This document shows, in pieces, positions 27,507 through 37,059 of a DNA stretch of 64,000 bases; the stretch's first letter is position 1, and each line of letters starts with the position of its first letter. The notes beneath the pieces were generated by a model. That model was not told the origin of the DNA and ran no database searches. It was given only the letters and a program-made list of their open reading frames with translations. Origin of the DNA: Sphingobium bisphenolivorans (GTDB lineage Bacteria > Pseudomonadota > Alphaproteobacteria > Sphingomonadales > Sphingomonadaceae). Position numbers and translations under genes: made by a program. The DNA lies in contig NZ_ASTG01000003.1 in the NCBI RefSeq assembly GCF_000412635.1, forward strand, positions 62,001 to 126,000. Direction: 5' to 3'.

Positions 27507-29797
27507 ACTGCCGCGACGCGTCCGAATGGGTTGGCGAGATGCTGGCGCTGCAACAGGCCGTGGCGGAGAGCGGCGCGGATTTCGAACATATCATCAGGGA
27601 AGTTACTCAGCGCGCTCTGCGCATCATGCCCTATGCCACCGGCGCGATCGTGGAAATTCGGGAGGGCGACGAAGTCGTGTACCGGGCCGCCAGCGGGCTG
27701 GCGGCGCACCAGGTCGGGCTGCGCCTCAAGCTGAACGGCAGCCTGTCGGGCGCCTGCGTCGCGTCGGGCGAGCCGCAAATCTGCGAGGACAGCGAAACCG
27801 ACCCGCGCGTGGATCGGGCCGCCTGCCGCAGCATCGAACTGCGGTCCATGATGCTGGTGCCGCTACCCTATCATGGGCAGACGGCAGGCGTGCTGAAAGT
27901 CTATTCCGATCAGGTCGCGGCATTTTCCAAAGCGGATTTCGACATCGCCCGGCTGACCGCCGGACCCATCATCACCGGCCTGGTCAACGCCGCTCATACC
28001 GAAATGTCCCGGCGCTTTGCCGCGACCTTCGAACAGGCGGCGGTGGGTCTGGCCCACGCTTCTCCGGACGGGCGCTTTCTTCAGGTCAATGGCCGCTTCT
28101 GCGAGATCGCCGGATACAGCCGCGACGAACTGATGGGGATGCATTATCGGCAGATCACTCATCCCGCCGACATCTATCGCGACCTGGCGGAGGTGGAGAA
28201 GCTGCTGAGCGGCGAAAGCGCGTCCTATGCGATCGAGAAACGCTATCTGCGCAAGGACGGCGTGGCGATCTGGATCAACCTCACCGTCTCGCTGGTGCGT
28301 GATGCCGAAGGCGCGCCGGATTTCTTCGTCGCCGTGGTGGAGGACGTGTCGACTCGGCGGGCGGCACAGCTGGCAAGCGCAGCCAAGTCCGTTTTCCTCG
28401 CCAATATGAGCCATGAGATCCGCACGCCGATGAACGGCATACTGGGCTTTGCGGACCTGCTGCTCGACAGCGATCTCACCGCGCAGCAGCGTCATCAGGC
28501 GCGGATGATCGCCGACTCAGGCCGTGCTATGATGCACCTGCTGAACAACATTCTCGACCTGTCCAAGGTCGAGGCGGGGCAGATGGAGATTGCCGACGAG
28601 CCATTCGACCTTGTCCATGCGATGGAAGCCTGCCTCAATCTGGTCCGGCCCGTGGCGGAGCAGAAGGGGCTCGACCTTGGCCGGGATTTTTCGGCCGATC
28701 TGCCGCCGCTGGTCATGGGGGATGGGCTGCGCGTGCGTCAGATCATCCTGAACCTGCTCGGCAATGCGGTGAAGTTCACCGGGCGCGGCCATGTCACCCT
28801 GCGCGCGAGGCTGGAGCAGGACAGGCTGATGATCGCCGTCGCGGACAGCGGCCCCGGCATCCCGCCCGAACGACAGAAGGCGATATTCGATGAATATGCG
28901 CAGGCGGACGGATCGGTTGTCGCCCGCCATGGCGGCACCGGCCTTGGCCTGTCGATCAGCGCGCAACTGGCCGTGTTGATGGATGGCGAAATCAGGCTGG
29001 AAAGCGTGCCGGGCGAAGGCAGTTGCTTCACCCTTTCGCTGCCCTTCCGTCCGGCGGCCGCCCCGCTGTCCTTCCGGCGCGAGGTGGGGGACGCGGGTCA
29101 GCGCGGCACATTCCAAAACGCGCGCATTCTCGTGGCGGAGGATCATGACATCAACCAACAGCTGATCCTGACGATGCTCGACAGGCTTGGCTGCCGGACC
29201 GTACTCGCTTCGAACGGGCGGGAAGCGGTCGACCAGGCCGTGCGCGCCCGGACGAGGGGCCAGCCGTTTCAGCTGGTGCTCATGGACCTGCAAATGCCGG
29301 TGATGGGCGGGCTCGACGCGGCGCGGGAGATCCGCCAGGCGGGTATCGCGCCCGACGAGCTGCCGATCCTCGCCCTGACGGCCAACGCCTTTGGCGACGA
29401 CCAGCATCGTTCCGTCGCGGCCGGCATGCAGGCGCATCTTCCCAAGCCCATCCGCTTCAACGACCTCAAAAATGCACTGGCGGCGTGGATCGCCGTCCCG
29501 CCGACGCGGGAAGTCCCGGAGGAGCCGGACATCAGCGCCAGCCTGCGCCAGCGCTATGAGGAGCGAAAGCAGGAGGTGGGGGCGGCGCTCAGGCGCCTGG
29601 CGGAGGTTGACCAACCGGCGGCGTCGGACCGCGACGCTGCGGCAGGCCTGCTTCACAAACTAGCCGGCAGCGCTGCCATGTTCGGGGAGGCGGAACTGGG
29701 CGATCTGGCAGAACAAGGCGAGCATGTCGTGCGCGAAGGGGGCGACGAAGAGAGGAAGGCGATCGTCGCGCGGCTTCTGGAGCGGCTTGGCGGCTAA
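27503..29797 (+). CDS. Hybrid histidine kinase GAF-PAS-HisKA-HATPase-REC-Hpt
   Basis: A 764-residue soluble kinase closing the operon. A GAF domain spans about residues 20-165, a PAS/PAC 170-285; His304 lies in the H-box '[13 protein letters not shown]'. ATP-binding boxes are '[10 protein letters not shown]', 'VADSGPGI' and '[10 protein letters not shown]'. The receiver has Asp595 in '[13 protein letters not shown]' and the C-terminal Hpt carries His718 in '[17 protein letters not shown]'. A full phosphorelay is thus present within one chain, with the REC-only protein at 22116 as the likely final acceptor. The ATG overlaps the previous stop (ATGA). Confidence 0.93.
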   Translation: MNCRDASEWVGEMLALQQAVAESGADFEHIIREVTQRALRIMPYATGAIVEIREGDEVVYRAASGLAAHQVGLRLKLNGSLSGACVASGEPQICEDSETDPRVDRAACRSIELRSMMLVPLPYHGQTAGVLKVYSDQVAAFSKADFDIARLTAGPIITGLVNAAHTEMSRRFAATFEQAAVGLAHASPDGRFLQVNGRFCEIAGYSRDELMGMHYRQITHPADIYRDLAEVEKLLSGESASYAIEKRYLRKDGVAIWINLTVSLVRDAEGAPDFFVAVVEDVSTRRAAQLASAAKSVFLANMSHEIRTPMNGILGFADLLLDSDLTAQQRHQARMIADSGRAMMHLLNNILDLSKVEAGQMEIADEPFDLVHAMEACLNLVRPVAEQKGLDLGRDFSADLPPLVMGDGLRVRQIILNLLGNAVKFTGRGHVTLRARLEQDRLMIAVADSGPGIPPERQKAIFDEYAQADGSVVARHGGTGLGLSISAQLAVLMDGEIRLESVPGEGSCFTLSLPFRPAAAPLSFRREVGDAGQRGTFQNARILVAEDHDINQQLILTMLDRLGCRTVLASNGREAVDQAVRARTRGQPFQLVLMDLQMPVMGGLDAAREIRQAGIAPDELPILALTANAFGDDQHRSVAAGMQAHLPKPIRFNDLKNALAAWIAVPPTREVPEEPDISASLRQRYEERKQEVGAALRRLAEVDQPAASDRDAAAGLLHKLAGSAAMFGEAELGDLAEQGEHVVREGGDEERKAIVARLLERLGG

Positions 29798-29810
29798 ATT
29801 TCCGAGAGGT

Positions 29811-29877
29811 GCGTGTCCCTGCGAAGGCAGGAACTCAGTCCCAGCGGCAGGTCTGGACTCCTGCTGCGCAGGAGCAC
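29811..29877. repeat. Intergenic dyad-symmetric repeat (CCTGCG...GCAGG type)
   Basis: A 67-base element whose two halves, each with its own small hairpin (CCTGCGAAGGCAGG at 29818-29831 and CTCCTGCTGCGCAGGAG at 29858-29874), are also inverted copies of one another. Short repeats of this 'CCTGCGAAGGCAGGAACYCAG' style are scattered between genes in sphingomonad and related genomes. It lies between converging genes and may serve as a terminator or mRNA end. I saw no other copy in the window. Confidence 0.55.
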
Positions 29878-29890
29878 TTGTGGCTGAAAC

Positions 29891-31000
29891 TTACGGCTGA
29901 ACTAGCCTTGTCTGTCCGGGAACGCGCCTTTCCCGCCGCCGGAGCCAATGCTGCACCGGCTGATCCAGCAGAACAAAGGCGAATAGCGCGCCGACAAGCG
30001 AGAGCGAGAGCATGGCGGCTCCTAGCGCCAGATCGCTTGCCGCCCCGTGCCCCGCCCAGCGCTCCATGAATGTGATCAACGGCCGATGGATGAGATAGAG
30101 TGCAAAGGACGCCTCGCCCATCAATTGCAGGCTGGGATGACGCAGCAGACGCGAGAGCGCGCCCTCGCCATGGGCGAAGATCAAGATGAGCGCCGCCATT
30201 GGGGGCAGGAAGGCCAGCTGGTACCGCAACACCAGCGGCAGCGCGAACCACTCCACCGCGACCATTGTCGCAAGCACCGTCATGACCAGCAGCGCCTCGG
30301 TCCCGCTGCTCGCCCATCTGCGCCCGGTTCCGGCTCGCCACGCGCGGCAGAGCAGGATGCCCGCCACGAACTCGAAGAGGCGCGTGGGCGGGAAGGCGTA
30401 GAACAGCCAGTCGGCGAACGGCGAATAGCCGTCGATGCGCGCCGCCGCGATGCCGCTGGCCGCTATGATCAAGGCGGTGCCGATGCAGAAAAAGCGCAGC
30501 AGCGTCGCTTGGGACAGCCTCACCAGCCATGGGAATAATGCGTAGAAGAACAGCTCGTCCGAAAGGCTCCAGGACGGACCGTTCAGCGAATAATGGACGA
30601 TCGGGTCGGGAAACCAGCTATGCAGCAGCGTCAGATTGAGCATCACTGCGCGCAGTGGCGGCACGTCGGCGCGCCAAGCAAGATAGGCGAGAAACGCCAG
30701 CCCCACGATCAGGTGAAGCGGGAAGATCCTTGCCAGCCGGCGATAGAAATAGGTCGATGCGGTGATCTTCTCGTCCACCAGCGCACGCTCATAAGCGTGG
30801 GTGAGGATGAAGCCCGAAAGGATGAAGAAGAAGGTGACGCCACAGGCACCTTGCCGGAAGACAAGGTCATAGAGGCGTTCAAGCGCCGGGCTGCCGCTCC
30901 GCGCGAAGAACTGGAAGTGGGAGAAGAGGACCAGCAGCGCCGCAAATAGACGCAGCGATGTCAGTTGCGCAAGCGGGGCCTGCTGATCCTGTTTCATCAT
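29891..31000 (-). CDS. Acyltransferase family 3 (membrane O-acyltransferase)
   Basis: A 369-residue inner-membrane protein with about ten hydrophobic helices. Family motifs are 'LTSLRLFAALLVLFSHF' near the start (the R...H pair used in catalysis), 'GVTFFFILSGFIL', 'YRRLARIFPLHL' and 'GPSWSLSDELFFY'. Such enzymes transfer acetyl or similar groups onto surface polysaccharides. It is the last gene of a minus-strand glycan operon and its ATG overlaps the stop of the GT4 gene upstream, which favours start 31000 over 30997. Confidence 0.9.
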   Translation of the reverse strand: MMKQDQQAPLAQLTSLRLFAALLVLFSHFQFFARSGSPALERLYDLVFRQGACGVTFFFILSGFILTHAYERALVDEKITASTYFYRRLARIFPLHLIVGLAFLAYLAWRADVPPLRAVMLNLTLLHSWFPDPIVHYSLNGPSWSLSDELFFYALFPWLVRLSQATLLRFFCIGTALIIAASGIAAARIDGYSPFADWLFYAFPPTRLFEFVAGILLCRAWRAGTGRRWASSGTEALLVMTVLATMVAVEWFALPLVLRYQLAFLPPMAALILIFAHGEGALSRLLRHPSLQLMGEASFALYLIHRPLITFMERWAGHGAASDLALGAAMLSLSLVGALFAFVLLDQPVQHWLRRRERRVPGQTRLVQP

Positions 31001-32124
31001 CTGAGTGCCGGTGTCAGCAGCTCCAGATAGCGGCTGGCGGAGGCTCGGGTGGTGAACTGTTCCAGCCAGCTTTGCGGCACAGGAGCGGGGCGCTTCTGCA
31101 AAATCTCCAGCATCGCGTCCGCCAGCATGTCGGCGTCGCCGACCTTCACCAATTTTCCGAACCGGCCGTGGTCGAGCGCCTCCGCGGGGCCGGACGGGCA
31201 GTCGGTGGCGATGACCGGCGTGCCCAACGCCATCGCCTCTATGACCACGTTGGCAAGGCTTTCGAAGCGCGAGGACAGGACAAGCAGGCTGGCCTTCGCG
31301 GTATAGGCATGGGGGTTCGGCGCGAAGCCCGGCATCGCCACATCGTCCGCAAGGCCGAGCCGGTCGATCAGCGCCGTCAGCATGTCGCGCTCCGTCCCGT
31401 CGCCCAGGATCATCAGGCGGCAGCGCAGTTGCTTGCGGACGCGGGCGAAGGCGGTGATGAGCGTCGCAAAGTCCTTTTGATGCTCCAACCGGCCGACCGC
31501 GATGACCACGGGTACGCTATCGTCGTGGAACCAGGGATGATCGACCGGCTCGCTGCCCGACTCGATCAGCGCATCGCTGACGATGGGATTGTAGATGCAG
31601 GTGATGCTTCGCGGGTCGATGCTGATAACCTTGGCGAGATCATTGGCTGTGCCCTTCGACACAGCGACGATATTGTCGGCAAAGGGATAAAGCAGGTGCG
31701 CGAGCCGGAAGAACCAGTAGCGCGACTGCCAGGGCTTGGCCGCGTCATGGTCCACGGACGGAAAGCAATGCTCCGTCAGCATGAGCCGGAACTGGAACCC
31801 GGCGATCCACCGCACCAGAATGGCGCAGAGATTGGGAAAGCCGAAGCCGGTGCACATCACAGCCTGCGGCCGCGTCTTGCGCAGGAAGGCACGCAGCTTG
31901 GTGACGCGGGCGATCATCCCCTCCGCGTTCAGCACCTCATAGGGGACACCCCCCGGCACCAGGTCCTTGAAGGGCGAATAGGGATTGTGCCGATCGACAA
32001 GGATCAGCGGACGTATGCCGCGCGCCAGAAATTCCTCGGCAAGGTTGAAGACAACCCGGTCGACCCCGCCGTTATAGAGGGATCGGGCGTAGAAGACGAT
32101 GTCGGGTTTGTCGATCTGTTCCAT
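30997..32124 (-). CDS. Glycosyltransferase family 4
   Basis: A 375-residue GT-B enzyme. The N-lobe begins 'PDIVFYARSLYNGGVDRVVFNLAEEF'; the C-lobe shows 'VIAVGRLEHQKDFATLITAF' and 'SSRFESLANVVIEAMALGTPVIATDCPSGPAEAL', the E-x7-E nucleotide-sugar signature of GT4. It should add one sugar to a lipid-linked glycan on the cytoplasmic face. It lies 11 bases after another GT4 and overlaps the acyltransferase. Donor and acceptor are unknown. Confidence 0.9.
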   Translation of the reverse strand: MEQIDKPDIVFYARSLYNGGVDRVVFNLAEEFLARGIRPLILVDRHNPYSPFKDLVPGGVPYEVLNAEGMIARVTKLRAFLRKTRPQAVMCTGFGFPNLCAILVRWIAGFQFRLMLTEHCFPSVDHDAAKPWQSRYWFFRLAHLLYPFADNIVAVSKGTANDLAKVISIDPRSITCIYNPIVSDALIESGSEPVDHPWFHDDSVPVVIAVGRLEHQKDFATLITAFARVRKQLRCRLMILGDGTERDMLTALIDRLGLADDVAMPGFAPNPHAYTAKASLLVLSSRFESLANVVIEAMALGTPVIATDCPSGPAEALDHGRFGKLVKVGDADMLADAMLEILQKRPAPVPQSWLEQFTTRASASRYLELLTPALR

Positions 32125-32135
32125 GGTGCCAGCTT

Positions 32136-33470
32136 TCAGACAGCCTGAGTGAGCGGCGCGTGCTGCGCCACGTTGATGGGTATCGGTGAAGCGCGGCGGG
32201 GTACCGCAACCTCCTGTAAAATCTCGGCCACGTCGCGCGCCTTGACGGCCCAGTCATGCCCCTGCTGCTCCAGATGCAGACGGCCGGCTTCGCCGAGGCG
32301 GCGGCGAAGCTCCGCATCTTCCGCCAGCCTGCGCATCGCGGCGGTCAGCCCGGCGACAAACTCGGCTTCGGACGTCGGCGGGACAAGGATTGCGCAATCG
32401 CGGCTGGCATATTGCGCGGCGCCGCCCCAATCCGTCGCTATGACCGGGACGCCGGTCGCCATCGCCTCCATCATCGCAATCCCGCCGCATTCGCGAAGCG
32501 TCGGCGCGACATAGGCGCCCGCGTGATGAAGCATCTCCATATAGCGTTCCAGCGGCACGCGACCATGCATGACCACGCTGTCGCCGATGCCTTCGGCGGC
32601 GACGAGCCGCTCGATCTCGCCGACCAGTTCGCCATCGCCGATGAGGTCAAGCCTGACGCCGCCTTCGCGCGCCAGCGGGGCGAAGGCGCGGACCAGATAG
32701 CCAATCCCCTTCCAGTCGACGAACCGGCCGCAGAAGATGAAGGACATGGGACCGTTGAGCGCCGGGTCTGCGCTGCGTGGCAGGAAGCGGCCGAGGTCGA
32801 CGGCACTCTCCATGACCTCGCGCACACAGCCCTTGATGCCGGAGGGCAGGGCAGCCCGGGTCCGCTCGTTCGCGACCAGCAGCATGGCAGCGGCGCGCTT
32901 GCCCGGGATCAGGCGGTGGAGCAGTCCGGTGGCGCCGCGCGCGCCCGCTATCGCCAGCCGCACCAGCGGACCGTCCATGCGCCGGAAGGCGGGCGGCAGA
33001 TCCATGCCGCCGCTCATAGGCCCGATGACCACCGGAGCGCCGAGACGATGCATGCCGCTGACCGCCTTGACCGCGATCGGCGCGGGCTGAAATATGACAT
33101 CGACCGGCTCACGGGACAGCTGCTCCCTCGCGACGCGCCGCATCCGCAATTGGGTCAGCAACTGAATCAACTGGTTGAAGACTAGGTCATCCACACGATG
33201 CGGGAAGGCGCGGCCTATGCGGAACAGAAGCTTTTGCAGCAGGCTGTCTTTGACGAAGGAAAAGCGCGCGAATGTCGCGAAATCGAGCTCCTTCTTGAGC
33301 TGGTCGCGCACCCGTTCATGGCAGATCACGCGCACATCGTGGCCCAACGCGAGGAAATGCTGGAGATAATAATAGGGTAGGATCGTCTCGCCGCTCAGAT
33401 TGCGCGAGACATTCTCCGCGACGAGGAGGATGTTGAGCCTTCCGGCTTCCGGGCGCGCTGCGTCGGTCAC
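32136..33470 (-). CDS. Glycosyltransferase family 4
   Basis: A 444-residue GT-B glycosyltransferase starting with GTG at 33470, which overlaps the aminotransferase stop (GTGA). The N-lobe begins 'LNILLVAENVSRNLSGETILPYYYLQHFLALGHDV'-like sequence, typical of GT4; the C-lobe has 'FIFCGRFVDWKGIGYLVRAF' and 'APTLRECGGIAMMEAMATGVPVIATDWGG' with the conserved glutamates. It is probably part of the same glycan assembly route as its neighbours. The long upstream extension of the frame overlaps the aminotransferase gene and is discarded. Confidence 0.88.
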   Translation of the reverse strand: MTDAARPEAGRLNILLVAENVSRNLSGETILPYYYLQHFLALGHDVRVICHERVRDQLKKELDFATFARFSFVKDSLLQKLLFRIGRAFPHRVDDLVFNQLIQLLTQLRMRRVAREQLSREPVDVIFQPAPIAVKAVSGMHRLGAPVVIGPMSGGMDLPPAFRRMDGPLVRLAIAGARGATGLLHRLIPGKRAAAMLLVANERTRAALPSGIKGCVREVMESAVDLGRFLPRSADPALNGPMSFIFCGRFVDWKGIGYLVRAFAPLAREGGVRLDLIGDGELVGEIERLVAAEGIGDSVVMHGRVPLERYMEMLHHAGAYVAPTLRECGGIAMMEAMATGVPVIATDWGGAAQYASRDCAILVPPTSEAEFVAGLTAAMRRLAEDAELRRRLGEAGRLHLEQQGHDWAVKARDVAEILQEVAVPRRASPIPINVAQHAPLTQAV

Positions 33471-34708
33471 GTCTCCGCTACCGCGCAGAAATCCCGGATG
33501 GTCGCCACCGCTGTTTCGACGTGGCGAGCGGCAAGGTCGGGGTAGAGCGGCAAGCACAGTATCTGCCGCGCGAAGCGGCGCGCCACGGGCAGTTCCCCCG
33601 ATGCGGATGGCAGGTCCTGATAGACCGCATGATCGCAGACGAGCGGCCAGAAATAGGGGCGGGCGTGAATACCCGCGGCCAGCAGCCGGGCGCAGAGATC
33701 CGCGCGCCGCTCGGCCAGGCCCTCGGCCAGCAGCAGGGGAAAATAGGAATGATTGAGCTGCCATCCCGGTTCGGCCTCGAACAGGGTGAGGCCCTCGGTC
33801 GCACGCAATCCCGCCGCATAGCGCGCCGCGATCATGGCTCGTCGCGTTATCGCCTCATCGGCATATTTCAGCTGAAGCAGCCCGAAGGCGGCCTGGAATT
33901 CGCTCATCTTGCCGTTGGTTCCCGCCATCCCGACGGAGAAGGCGTCGGTGAAGCCGAAGTTGCGCAGCTGCCCGATGCGCGCCTTCATCATCGCATCGGC
34001 GCACACGACCGCGCCCCCCTCGAAGGTGTTGAATACCTTGGTCGCATGAAAGCTGAGGCAGGCTGCGTCACCTGCCCGCAACAAGCTTTCGCCATTCTGC
34101 CTTACGTTAAAGGCGTGGGCCGCGTCATAGATGACCTTCAGGCCGTGCCGGCTGGCGACTTCCGCTATGCGGTCCGTCCGGCAGGGATGACCGAAGCAAT
34201 GCACCGGCATGATCGCGCAGGTGTCGGGGGTGATCGCCCGCTCGATCATCTCCGGATCCAGATTGCCGGTCCTGGGATCGATATCGACGAACACGGGGCG
34301 CAGGTTGCAGGACCGCAGCGCATGCGTCGTCGCGACGAAAGTGAAGGGCGTGGTGATGACCTCGCCCTTAACCTCCAGCGCCTGCAAGGCCAGTTGCAGC
34401 GCCGCGGTGCCGTTCGAAGTCAGCGCGATATGCTGGACGCCGAGATAAGCGGCGAGCTCTTCCTCCAGCTGCTGGTGAAATGGCCCCGCATTGGTGAGCC
34501 AGCGATTGGCCCAGATGCGCTCGAGATAGGGCTGGAATTCCTCCAGCGGGGGCAGAAAAGGCCGCGTGACGGGCGCGTCATCGAGATCAATCGGGGGCGG
34601 ACGATGCTCCCCCTTGGCTCGCGGCTTCAGGATGACGTCGGCGATGGATGGGTCCGCATAGTCGTCGGCCGAGACGGTTCCGTTGGTTGCGGTGCCTTGC
34701 AGCTCCAT
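33467..34708 (-). CDS. DegT/DnrJ/EryC1-family PLP-dependent sugar aminotransferase
   Basis: A 413-residue aminotransferase with an extra N-terminal tail of about 45 residues. Family features are 'LTSNGTAALQLAL' (phosphate loop), 'PVHCFGHPC', 'IYDAAHAFN' (Asp for the pyridine nitrogen) and the Schiff-base lysine Lys224 in 'LSFHATKVFNTFEGGA'. It should place an amino group on a nucleotide-linked keto sugar used by the downstream glycosyltransferases. First gene of the minus-strand operon; compare its paralogue at 37951, which lacks the lysine. Confidence 0.92.
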   Translation of the reverse strand: MELQGTATNGTVSADDYADPSIADVILKPRAKGEHRPPPIDLDDAPVTRPFLPPLEEFQPYLERIWANRWLTNAGPFHQQLEEELAAYLGVQHIALTSNGTAALQLALQALEVKGEVITTPFTFVATTHALRSCNLRPVFVDIDPRTGNLDPEMIERAITPDTCAIMPVHCFGHPCRTDRIAEVASRHGLKVIYDAAHAFNVRQNGESLLRAGDAACLSFHATKVFNTFEGGAVVCADAMMKARIGQLRNFGFTDAFSVGMAGTNGKMSEFQAAFGLLQLKYADEAITRRAMIAARYAAGLRATEGLTLFEAEPGWQLNHSYFPLLLAEGLAERRADLCARLLAAGIHARPYFWPLVCDHAVYQDLPSASGELPVARRFARQILCLPLYPDLAARHVETAVATIRDFCAVAET

Positions 34709-34914
34709 AGTCGGCCTCCTTGTCGATGATGGTTAATAATATCCTTCTCGCAAGACCGGCGGCAGTCTGGTTTGCAGGCGCGGATTTCTACGTGGTGAAT
34801 ATTGTTCAGACCCGGCTGAATGAAGGGCAGCGTCAGCGCGGCATGACGCAAAGGAACTCGCGCGGCGGCCGGGCATTGAGCCCCTTGTTCCCCTTGCACC
34901 CGTGAGGCCCATGA

Positions 34915-35232
34915 ATGCAGGCCCGTCTTCCCCTCCTGCCGCCCGTGCTAGCCCCCCTGCTGGCGTTGTTCCCTCTCGCGAGCGCAGCTGCCGAGGTGAA
35001 AGGCGATCATCAGGTCCAGTGCGCGGAAGGCCGCAATTTCCTGCTGCGGATCGACGGTGCGCGGGCGCAGGTTCAGTTGGACGGCGATCGGTTGACCCTG
35101 GCACGCGCGCCTTCTTCCTTGGGAGAGCAATTCCGCTCTGCTCAGGCCACGCTGATCATCGACGGCAGCTTCGTCGCCTTCGTGCCAAAGGGCGATATGG
35201 GTTGGCGCGATTGCAACTTAGTCGAACCATAA
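34915..35232 (+). CDS. MliC-like C-type lysozyme inhibitor, exported
   Basis: A 105-residue protein with a signal peptide (residues 1 to about 25, ending ASAAA). The mature part follows the MliC pattern: Cys in 'VQCAEGRNFLLRID', 'AQVQLDGDRLTLARAPSSLGEQF', 'ATLIIDGSFVAFVPKGD' and a second Cys at 'WRDCNLV'. There is no lipobox cysteine, so it is probably periplasmic rather than lipid-anchored. Such proteins block host lysozyme. The invariant 'SASGARY' loop is only partly kept ('SSLGEQF'), so activity is uncertain. A terminator follows at 35315. Confidence 0.65.
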   Translation: MQARLPLLPPVLAPLLALFPLASAAAEVKGDHQVQCAEGRNFLLRIDGARAQVQLDGDRLTLARAPSSLGEQFRSAQATLIIDGSFVAFVPKGDMGWRDCNLVEP

Positions 35233-35252
35233 CAGGGGGTTGAAACCTGTCT

Positions 35253-35299
35253 CATCCTACCTAAATAGGATGTGTCGCTCTTTCCCCTTGAGAGTGACA
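35253..35299 (+). promoter_or_regulatory. Two consecutive hairpins in the leader before the wzz-like operon
   Basis: The stretch holds a perfect 7-bp hairpin (CATCCTA 35253-35259, TAGGATG 35266-35272) directly followed by a 9-bp hairpin with one wobble (TGTCGCTCT 35273-35281, AGAGTGACA 35291-35299). A terminator-like stem comes next (35315). The order, stem-stem-terminator then a small reading frame, resembles a cis-acting RNA leader, but the first palindrome could be a protein-binding site. No known riboswitch class is recognised. Confidence 0.4.
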
Positions 35300-35314
35300 C
35301 CTCCCTGAACCTTG

Positions 35315-35350
35315 CCCCGTCGTCGAGCTTGCTCCGGCGGGGTTTTCTTT
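35315..35350 (+). terminator. Rho-independent terminator
   Basis: An 8-bp GC stem (CCCCGTCG 35315-35322, CGGCGGGG 35335-35342, one G-T pair) with a 12-base loop is followed at once by TTTTCTTT. It ends the MliC-like transcript or acts as an attenuator for the downstream glycan operon. Confidence 0.7.
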
Positions 35351-35473
35351 GGCCGTCACCTGATCGGGATTAGGCAGATTTCCCCACCGGGGAGTCGCCA
35401 CACACTCCAGAGAATAGCTTCGACCTGGCGAAACTCCGATTGTCATCGCGAGCTTACCTTGAGGGGATAGGCG

Positions 35474-35587
35474 ATGAAATCGCTGTTCATACAAAGGCAT
35501 CTGCCGCGTCGTTGCGATGGGGTCGGCGAGGCGGACGCACGCCGTCGCCGCTTCCGGCCTGACCGGCCGGAAAGGGGCGCAAGATGA
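35474..35587 (+). CDS. Putative 37-residue leader peptide coupled to the Wzz-like gene
   Basis: An ATG at 35474 with a good GAGGGG ribosome site opens a 38-codon frame whose TGA overlaps the ATG of the next gene (ATGA at 35584). The product (begins MKSLFIQRHLPRRCDG) is very Arg-rich, with no hydrophobic segment. The coding quality is poor, so its role may be to bring ribosomes to the next gene rather than to make a working protein. It may be spurious. Confidence 0.4.
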   Translation: MKSLFIQRHLPRRCDGVGEADARRRRFRPDRPERGAR

Positions 35588-37059
35588 CCGACGAAACTGG
35601 CTCCGACGGGCCGTTCATCACCATTCCCGAAATCCTCGCCATCGCCTTTCGCAGGCGCTGGTGGCTGATCACCCCGACAGCGCTGGGTATCTTGGCCGCG
35701 ATCACCGCCATATTGACGATCAGCGCGCAATATCAGTCCACCGCGACCCTGCTGATCGCCTCGCAGGAAGTGCCGACCGCCATGGTCGCCTCTCCGCTCA
35801 CCACCTATGCGAATGAGCGGATCGCCAAGATCCGGCAGCAGATACTTAGCCGCGCCAATCTCGTGGAGTTGGTCCGCGACATGCGTCTCTATCCCAAGGA
35901 GAGCACGCGGCTCACCTCCGACGAGATACAGAATCTCATGCGCCGCGCCATTGGAGTAGAGTTGGTCGGCACCGGCAATGCGACCAATAGCGGCCAGGGC
36001 GGTCCGACCATCGCCTTCAGCCTGTCCTTCACCTATCGCGATCCCGTCATCGCGCAGGGCGTGACAAAAAAGCTGACCCGCATGTTCCTGGACGAGGACA
36101 AACGGCTACGAACGGAACAGGCCTCCGGCACGGCGGCTTTCCTGTCCCGGCGCGGGAACGAGATCCAGGACCGGCTGATCGAACTTCAGAACCGGCGGCG
36201 GGAGATAGAGGCGCGCTATAATGGGGCGTTGCCCGATCAGGTGGCGCTCAGCACTCAGTCGGCCTCCAGCCTGCGCGCTGAAGTGTCGCGGATCGACGCC
36301 GAGACGCAGGGTATCGCGCAGCAGAACGGCATATTGGCCGCGCGGAGCCAGGAACTGATATCCGCGCCCAGTCCGCAGGCCGATGCGCTGCGACAGACGC
36401 AGAACCGCCTCGCCGCCCTGACCGCGACCTATTCCGACGAGCATCCCGATGTCATCGCCGCACGCGCCGCTATTGCAAACCAGAAGAAGGACATGAGAGA
36501 GCCTCGATCCGGCGGGGTGATCGCGGCCGAGATCGCTTCCGGCCGGACCCGCATCGCCATGCTCGCGCAGCGGCGCGCGGAACTGGTGAACGCCATCGCC
36601 CAGATGGAGCATCTCGCTGCGCAGGCCCCCCAGGCGAGCTACGAGCTCAACAATCTGGAGCGGGACTATGACAATCTGACGCTGCAATATCAGGACATCC
36701 GCGAAAAGCAGATGGAGGCGCAGGTTGCCGCCAATCTTCAGGCGGAAGACAAGGGCGAGCGCTTTACCGTGGTGGATGAAGCCAGCCTGCCGCTCGATCC
36801 CGTCTTCCCCCATCGCAAGAAGCTGCTGCTGATGGGTGCCGGTGCAGGGTTGGCACTTGGCCTCATCCTCACGATCACGCTGGAACTGGCGGCGGGCCGC
36901 ATTCATGGCGGAGCGGCGATCGGACGGGTGACCGGCGTGGCGCCGCTCGCCATCGTGCCTGCGCTTCACCCGTCGGCGGACAGCGTTATCGAATGGGTTC
37001 GATCCTTCCTGCCGCGACTGGAATTTCTGAAAGGAGTTGCTCATGGTCACCGGGATTGA
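35584..37059 (+). CDS. Wzz/GumC-type polysaccharide co-polymerase
   Basis: A 491-residue inner-membrane protein with two transmembrane helices (about 27-48 and 417-437) flanking a long periplasmic coiled coil (about 180-400). The N-terminal Wzz domain starts 'ITIPEILAIAFRRRWWLI'; near the end 'VDEASLPLDPVFPHRKKLLL' is the proline-rich segment typical of GumC/Wzc chain-length regulators. Together with the BY-kinase encoded next it controls length and export of an exopolysaccharide. There is no kinase domain in this chain; the kinase is separate, as in Gram-positive CpsCD. Confidence 0.9.
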   Translation: MTDETGSDGPFITIPEILAIAFRRRWWLITPTALGILAAITAILTISAQYQSTATLLIASQEVPTAMVASPLTTYANERIAKIRQQILSRANLVELVRDMRLYPKESTRLTSDEIQNLMRRAIGVELVGTGNATNSGQGGPTIAFSLSFTYRDPVIAQGVTKKLTRMFLDEDKRLRTEQASGTAAFLSRRGNEIQDRLIELQNRRREIEARYNGALPDQVALSTQSASSLRAEVSRIDAETQGIAQQNGILAARSQELISAPSPQADALRQTQNRLAALTATYSDEHPDVIAARAAIANQKKDMREPRSGGVIAAEIASGRTRIAMLAQRRAELVNAIAQMEHLAAQAPQASYELNNLERDYDNLTLQYQDIREKQMEAQVAANLQAEDKGERFTVVDEASLPLDPVFPHRKKLLLMGAGAGLALGLILTITLELAAGRIHGGAAIGRVTGVAPLAIVPALHPSADSVIEWVRSFLPRLEFLKGVAHGHRD

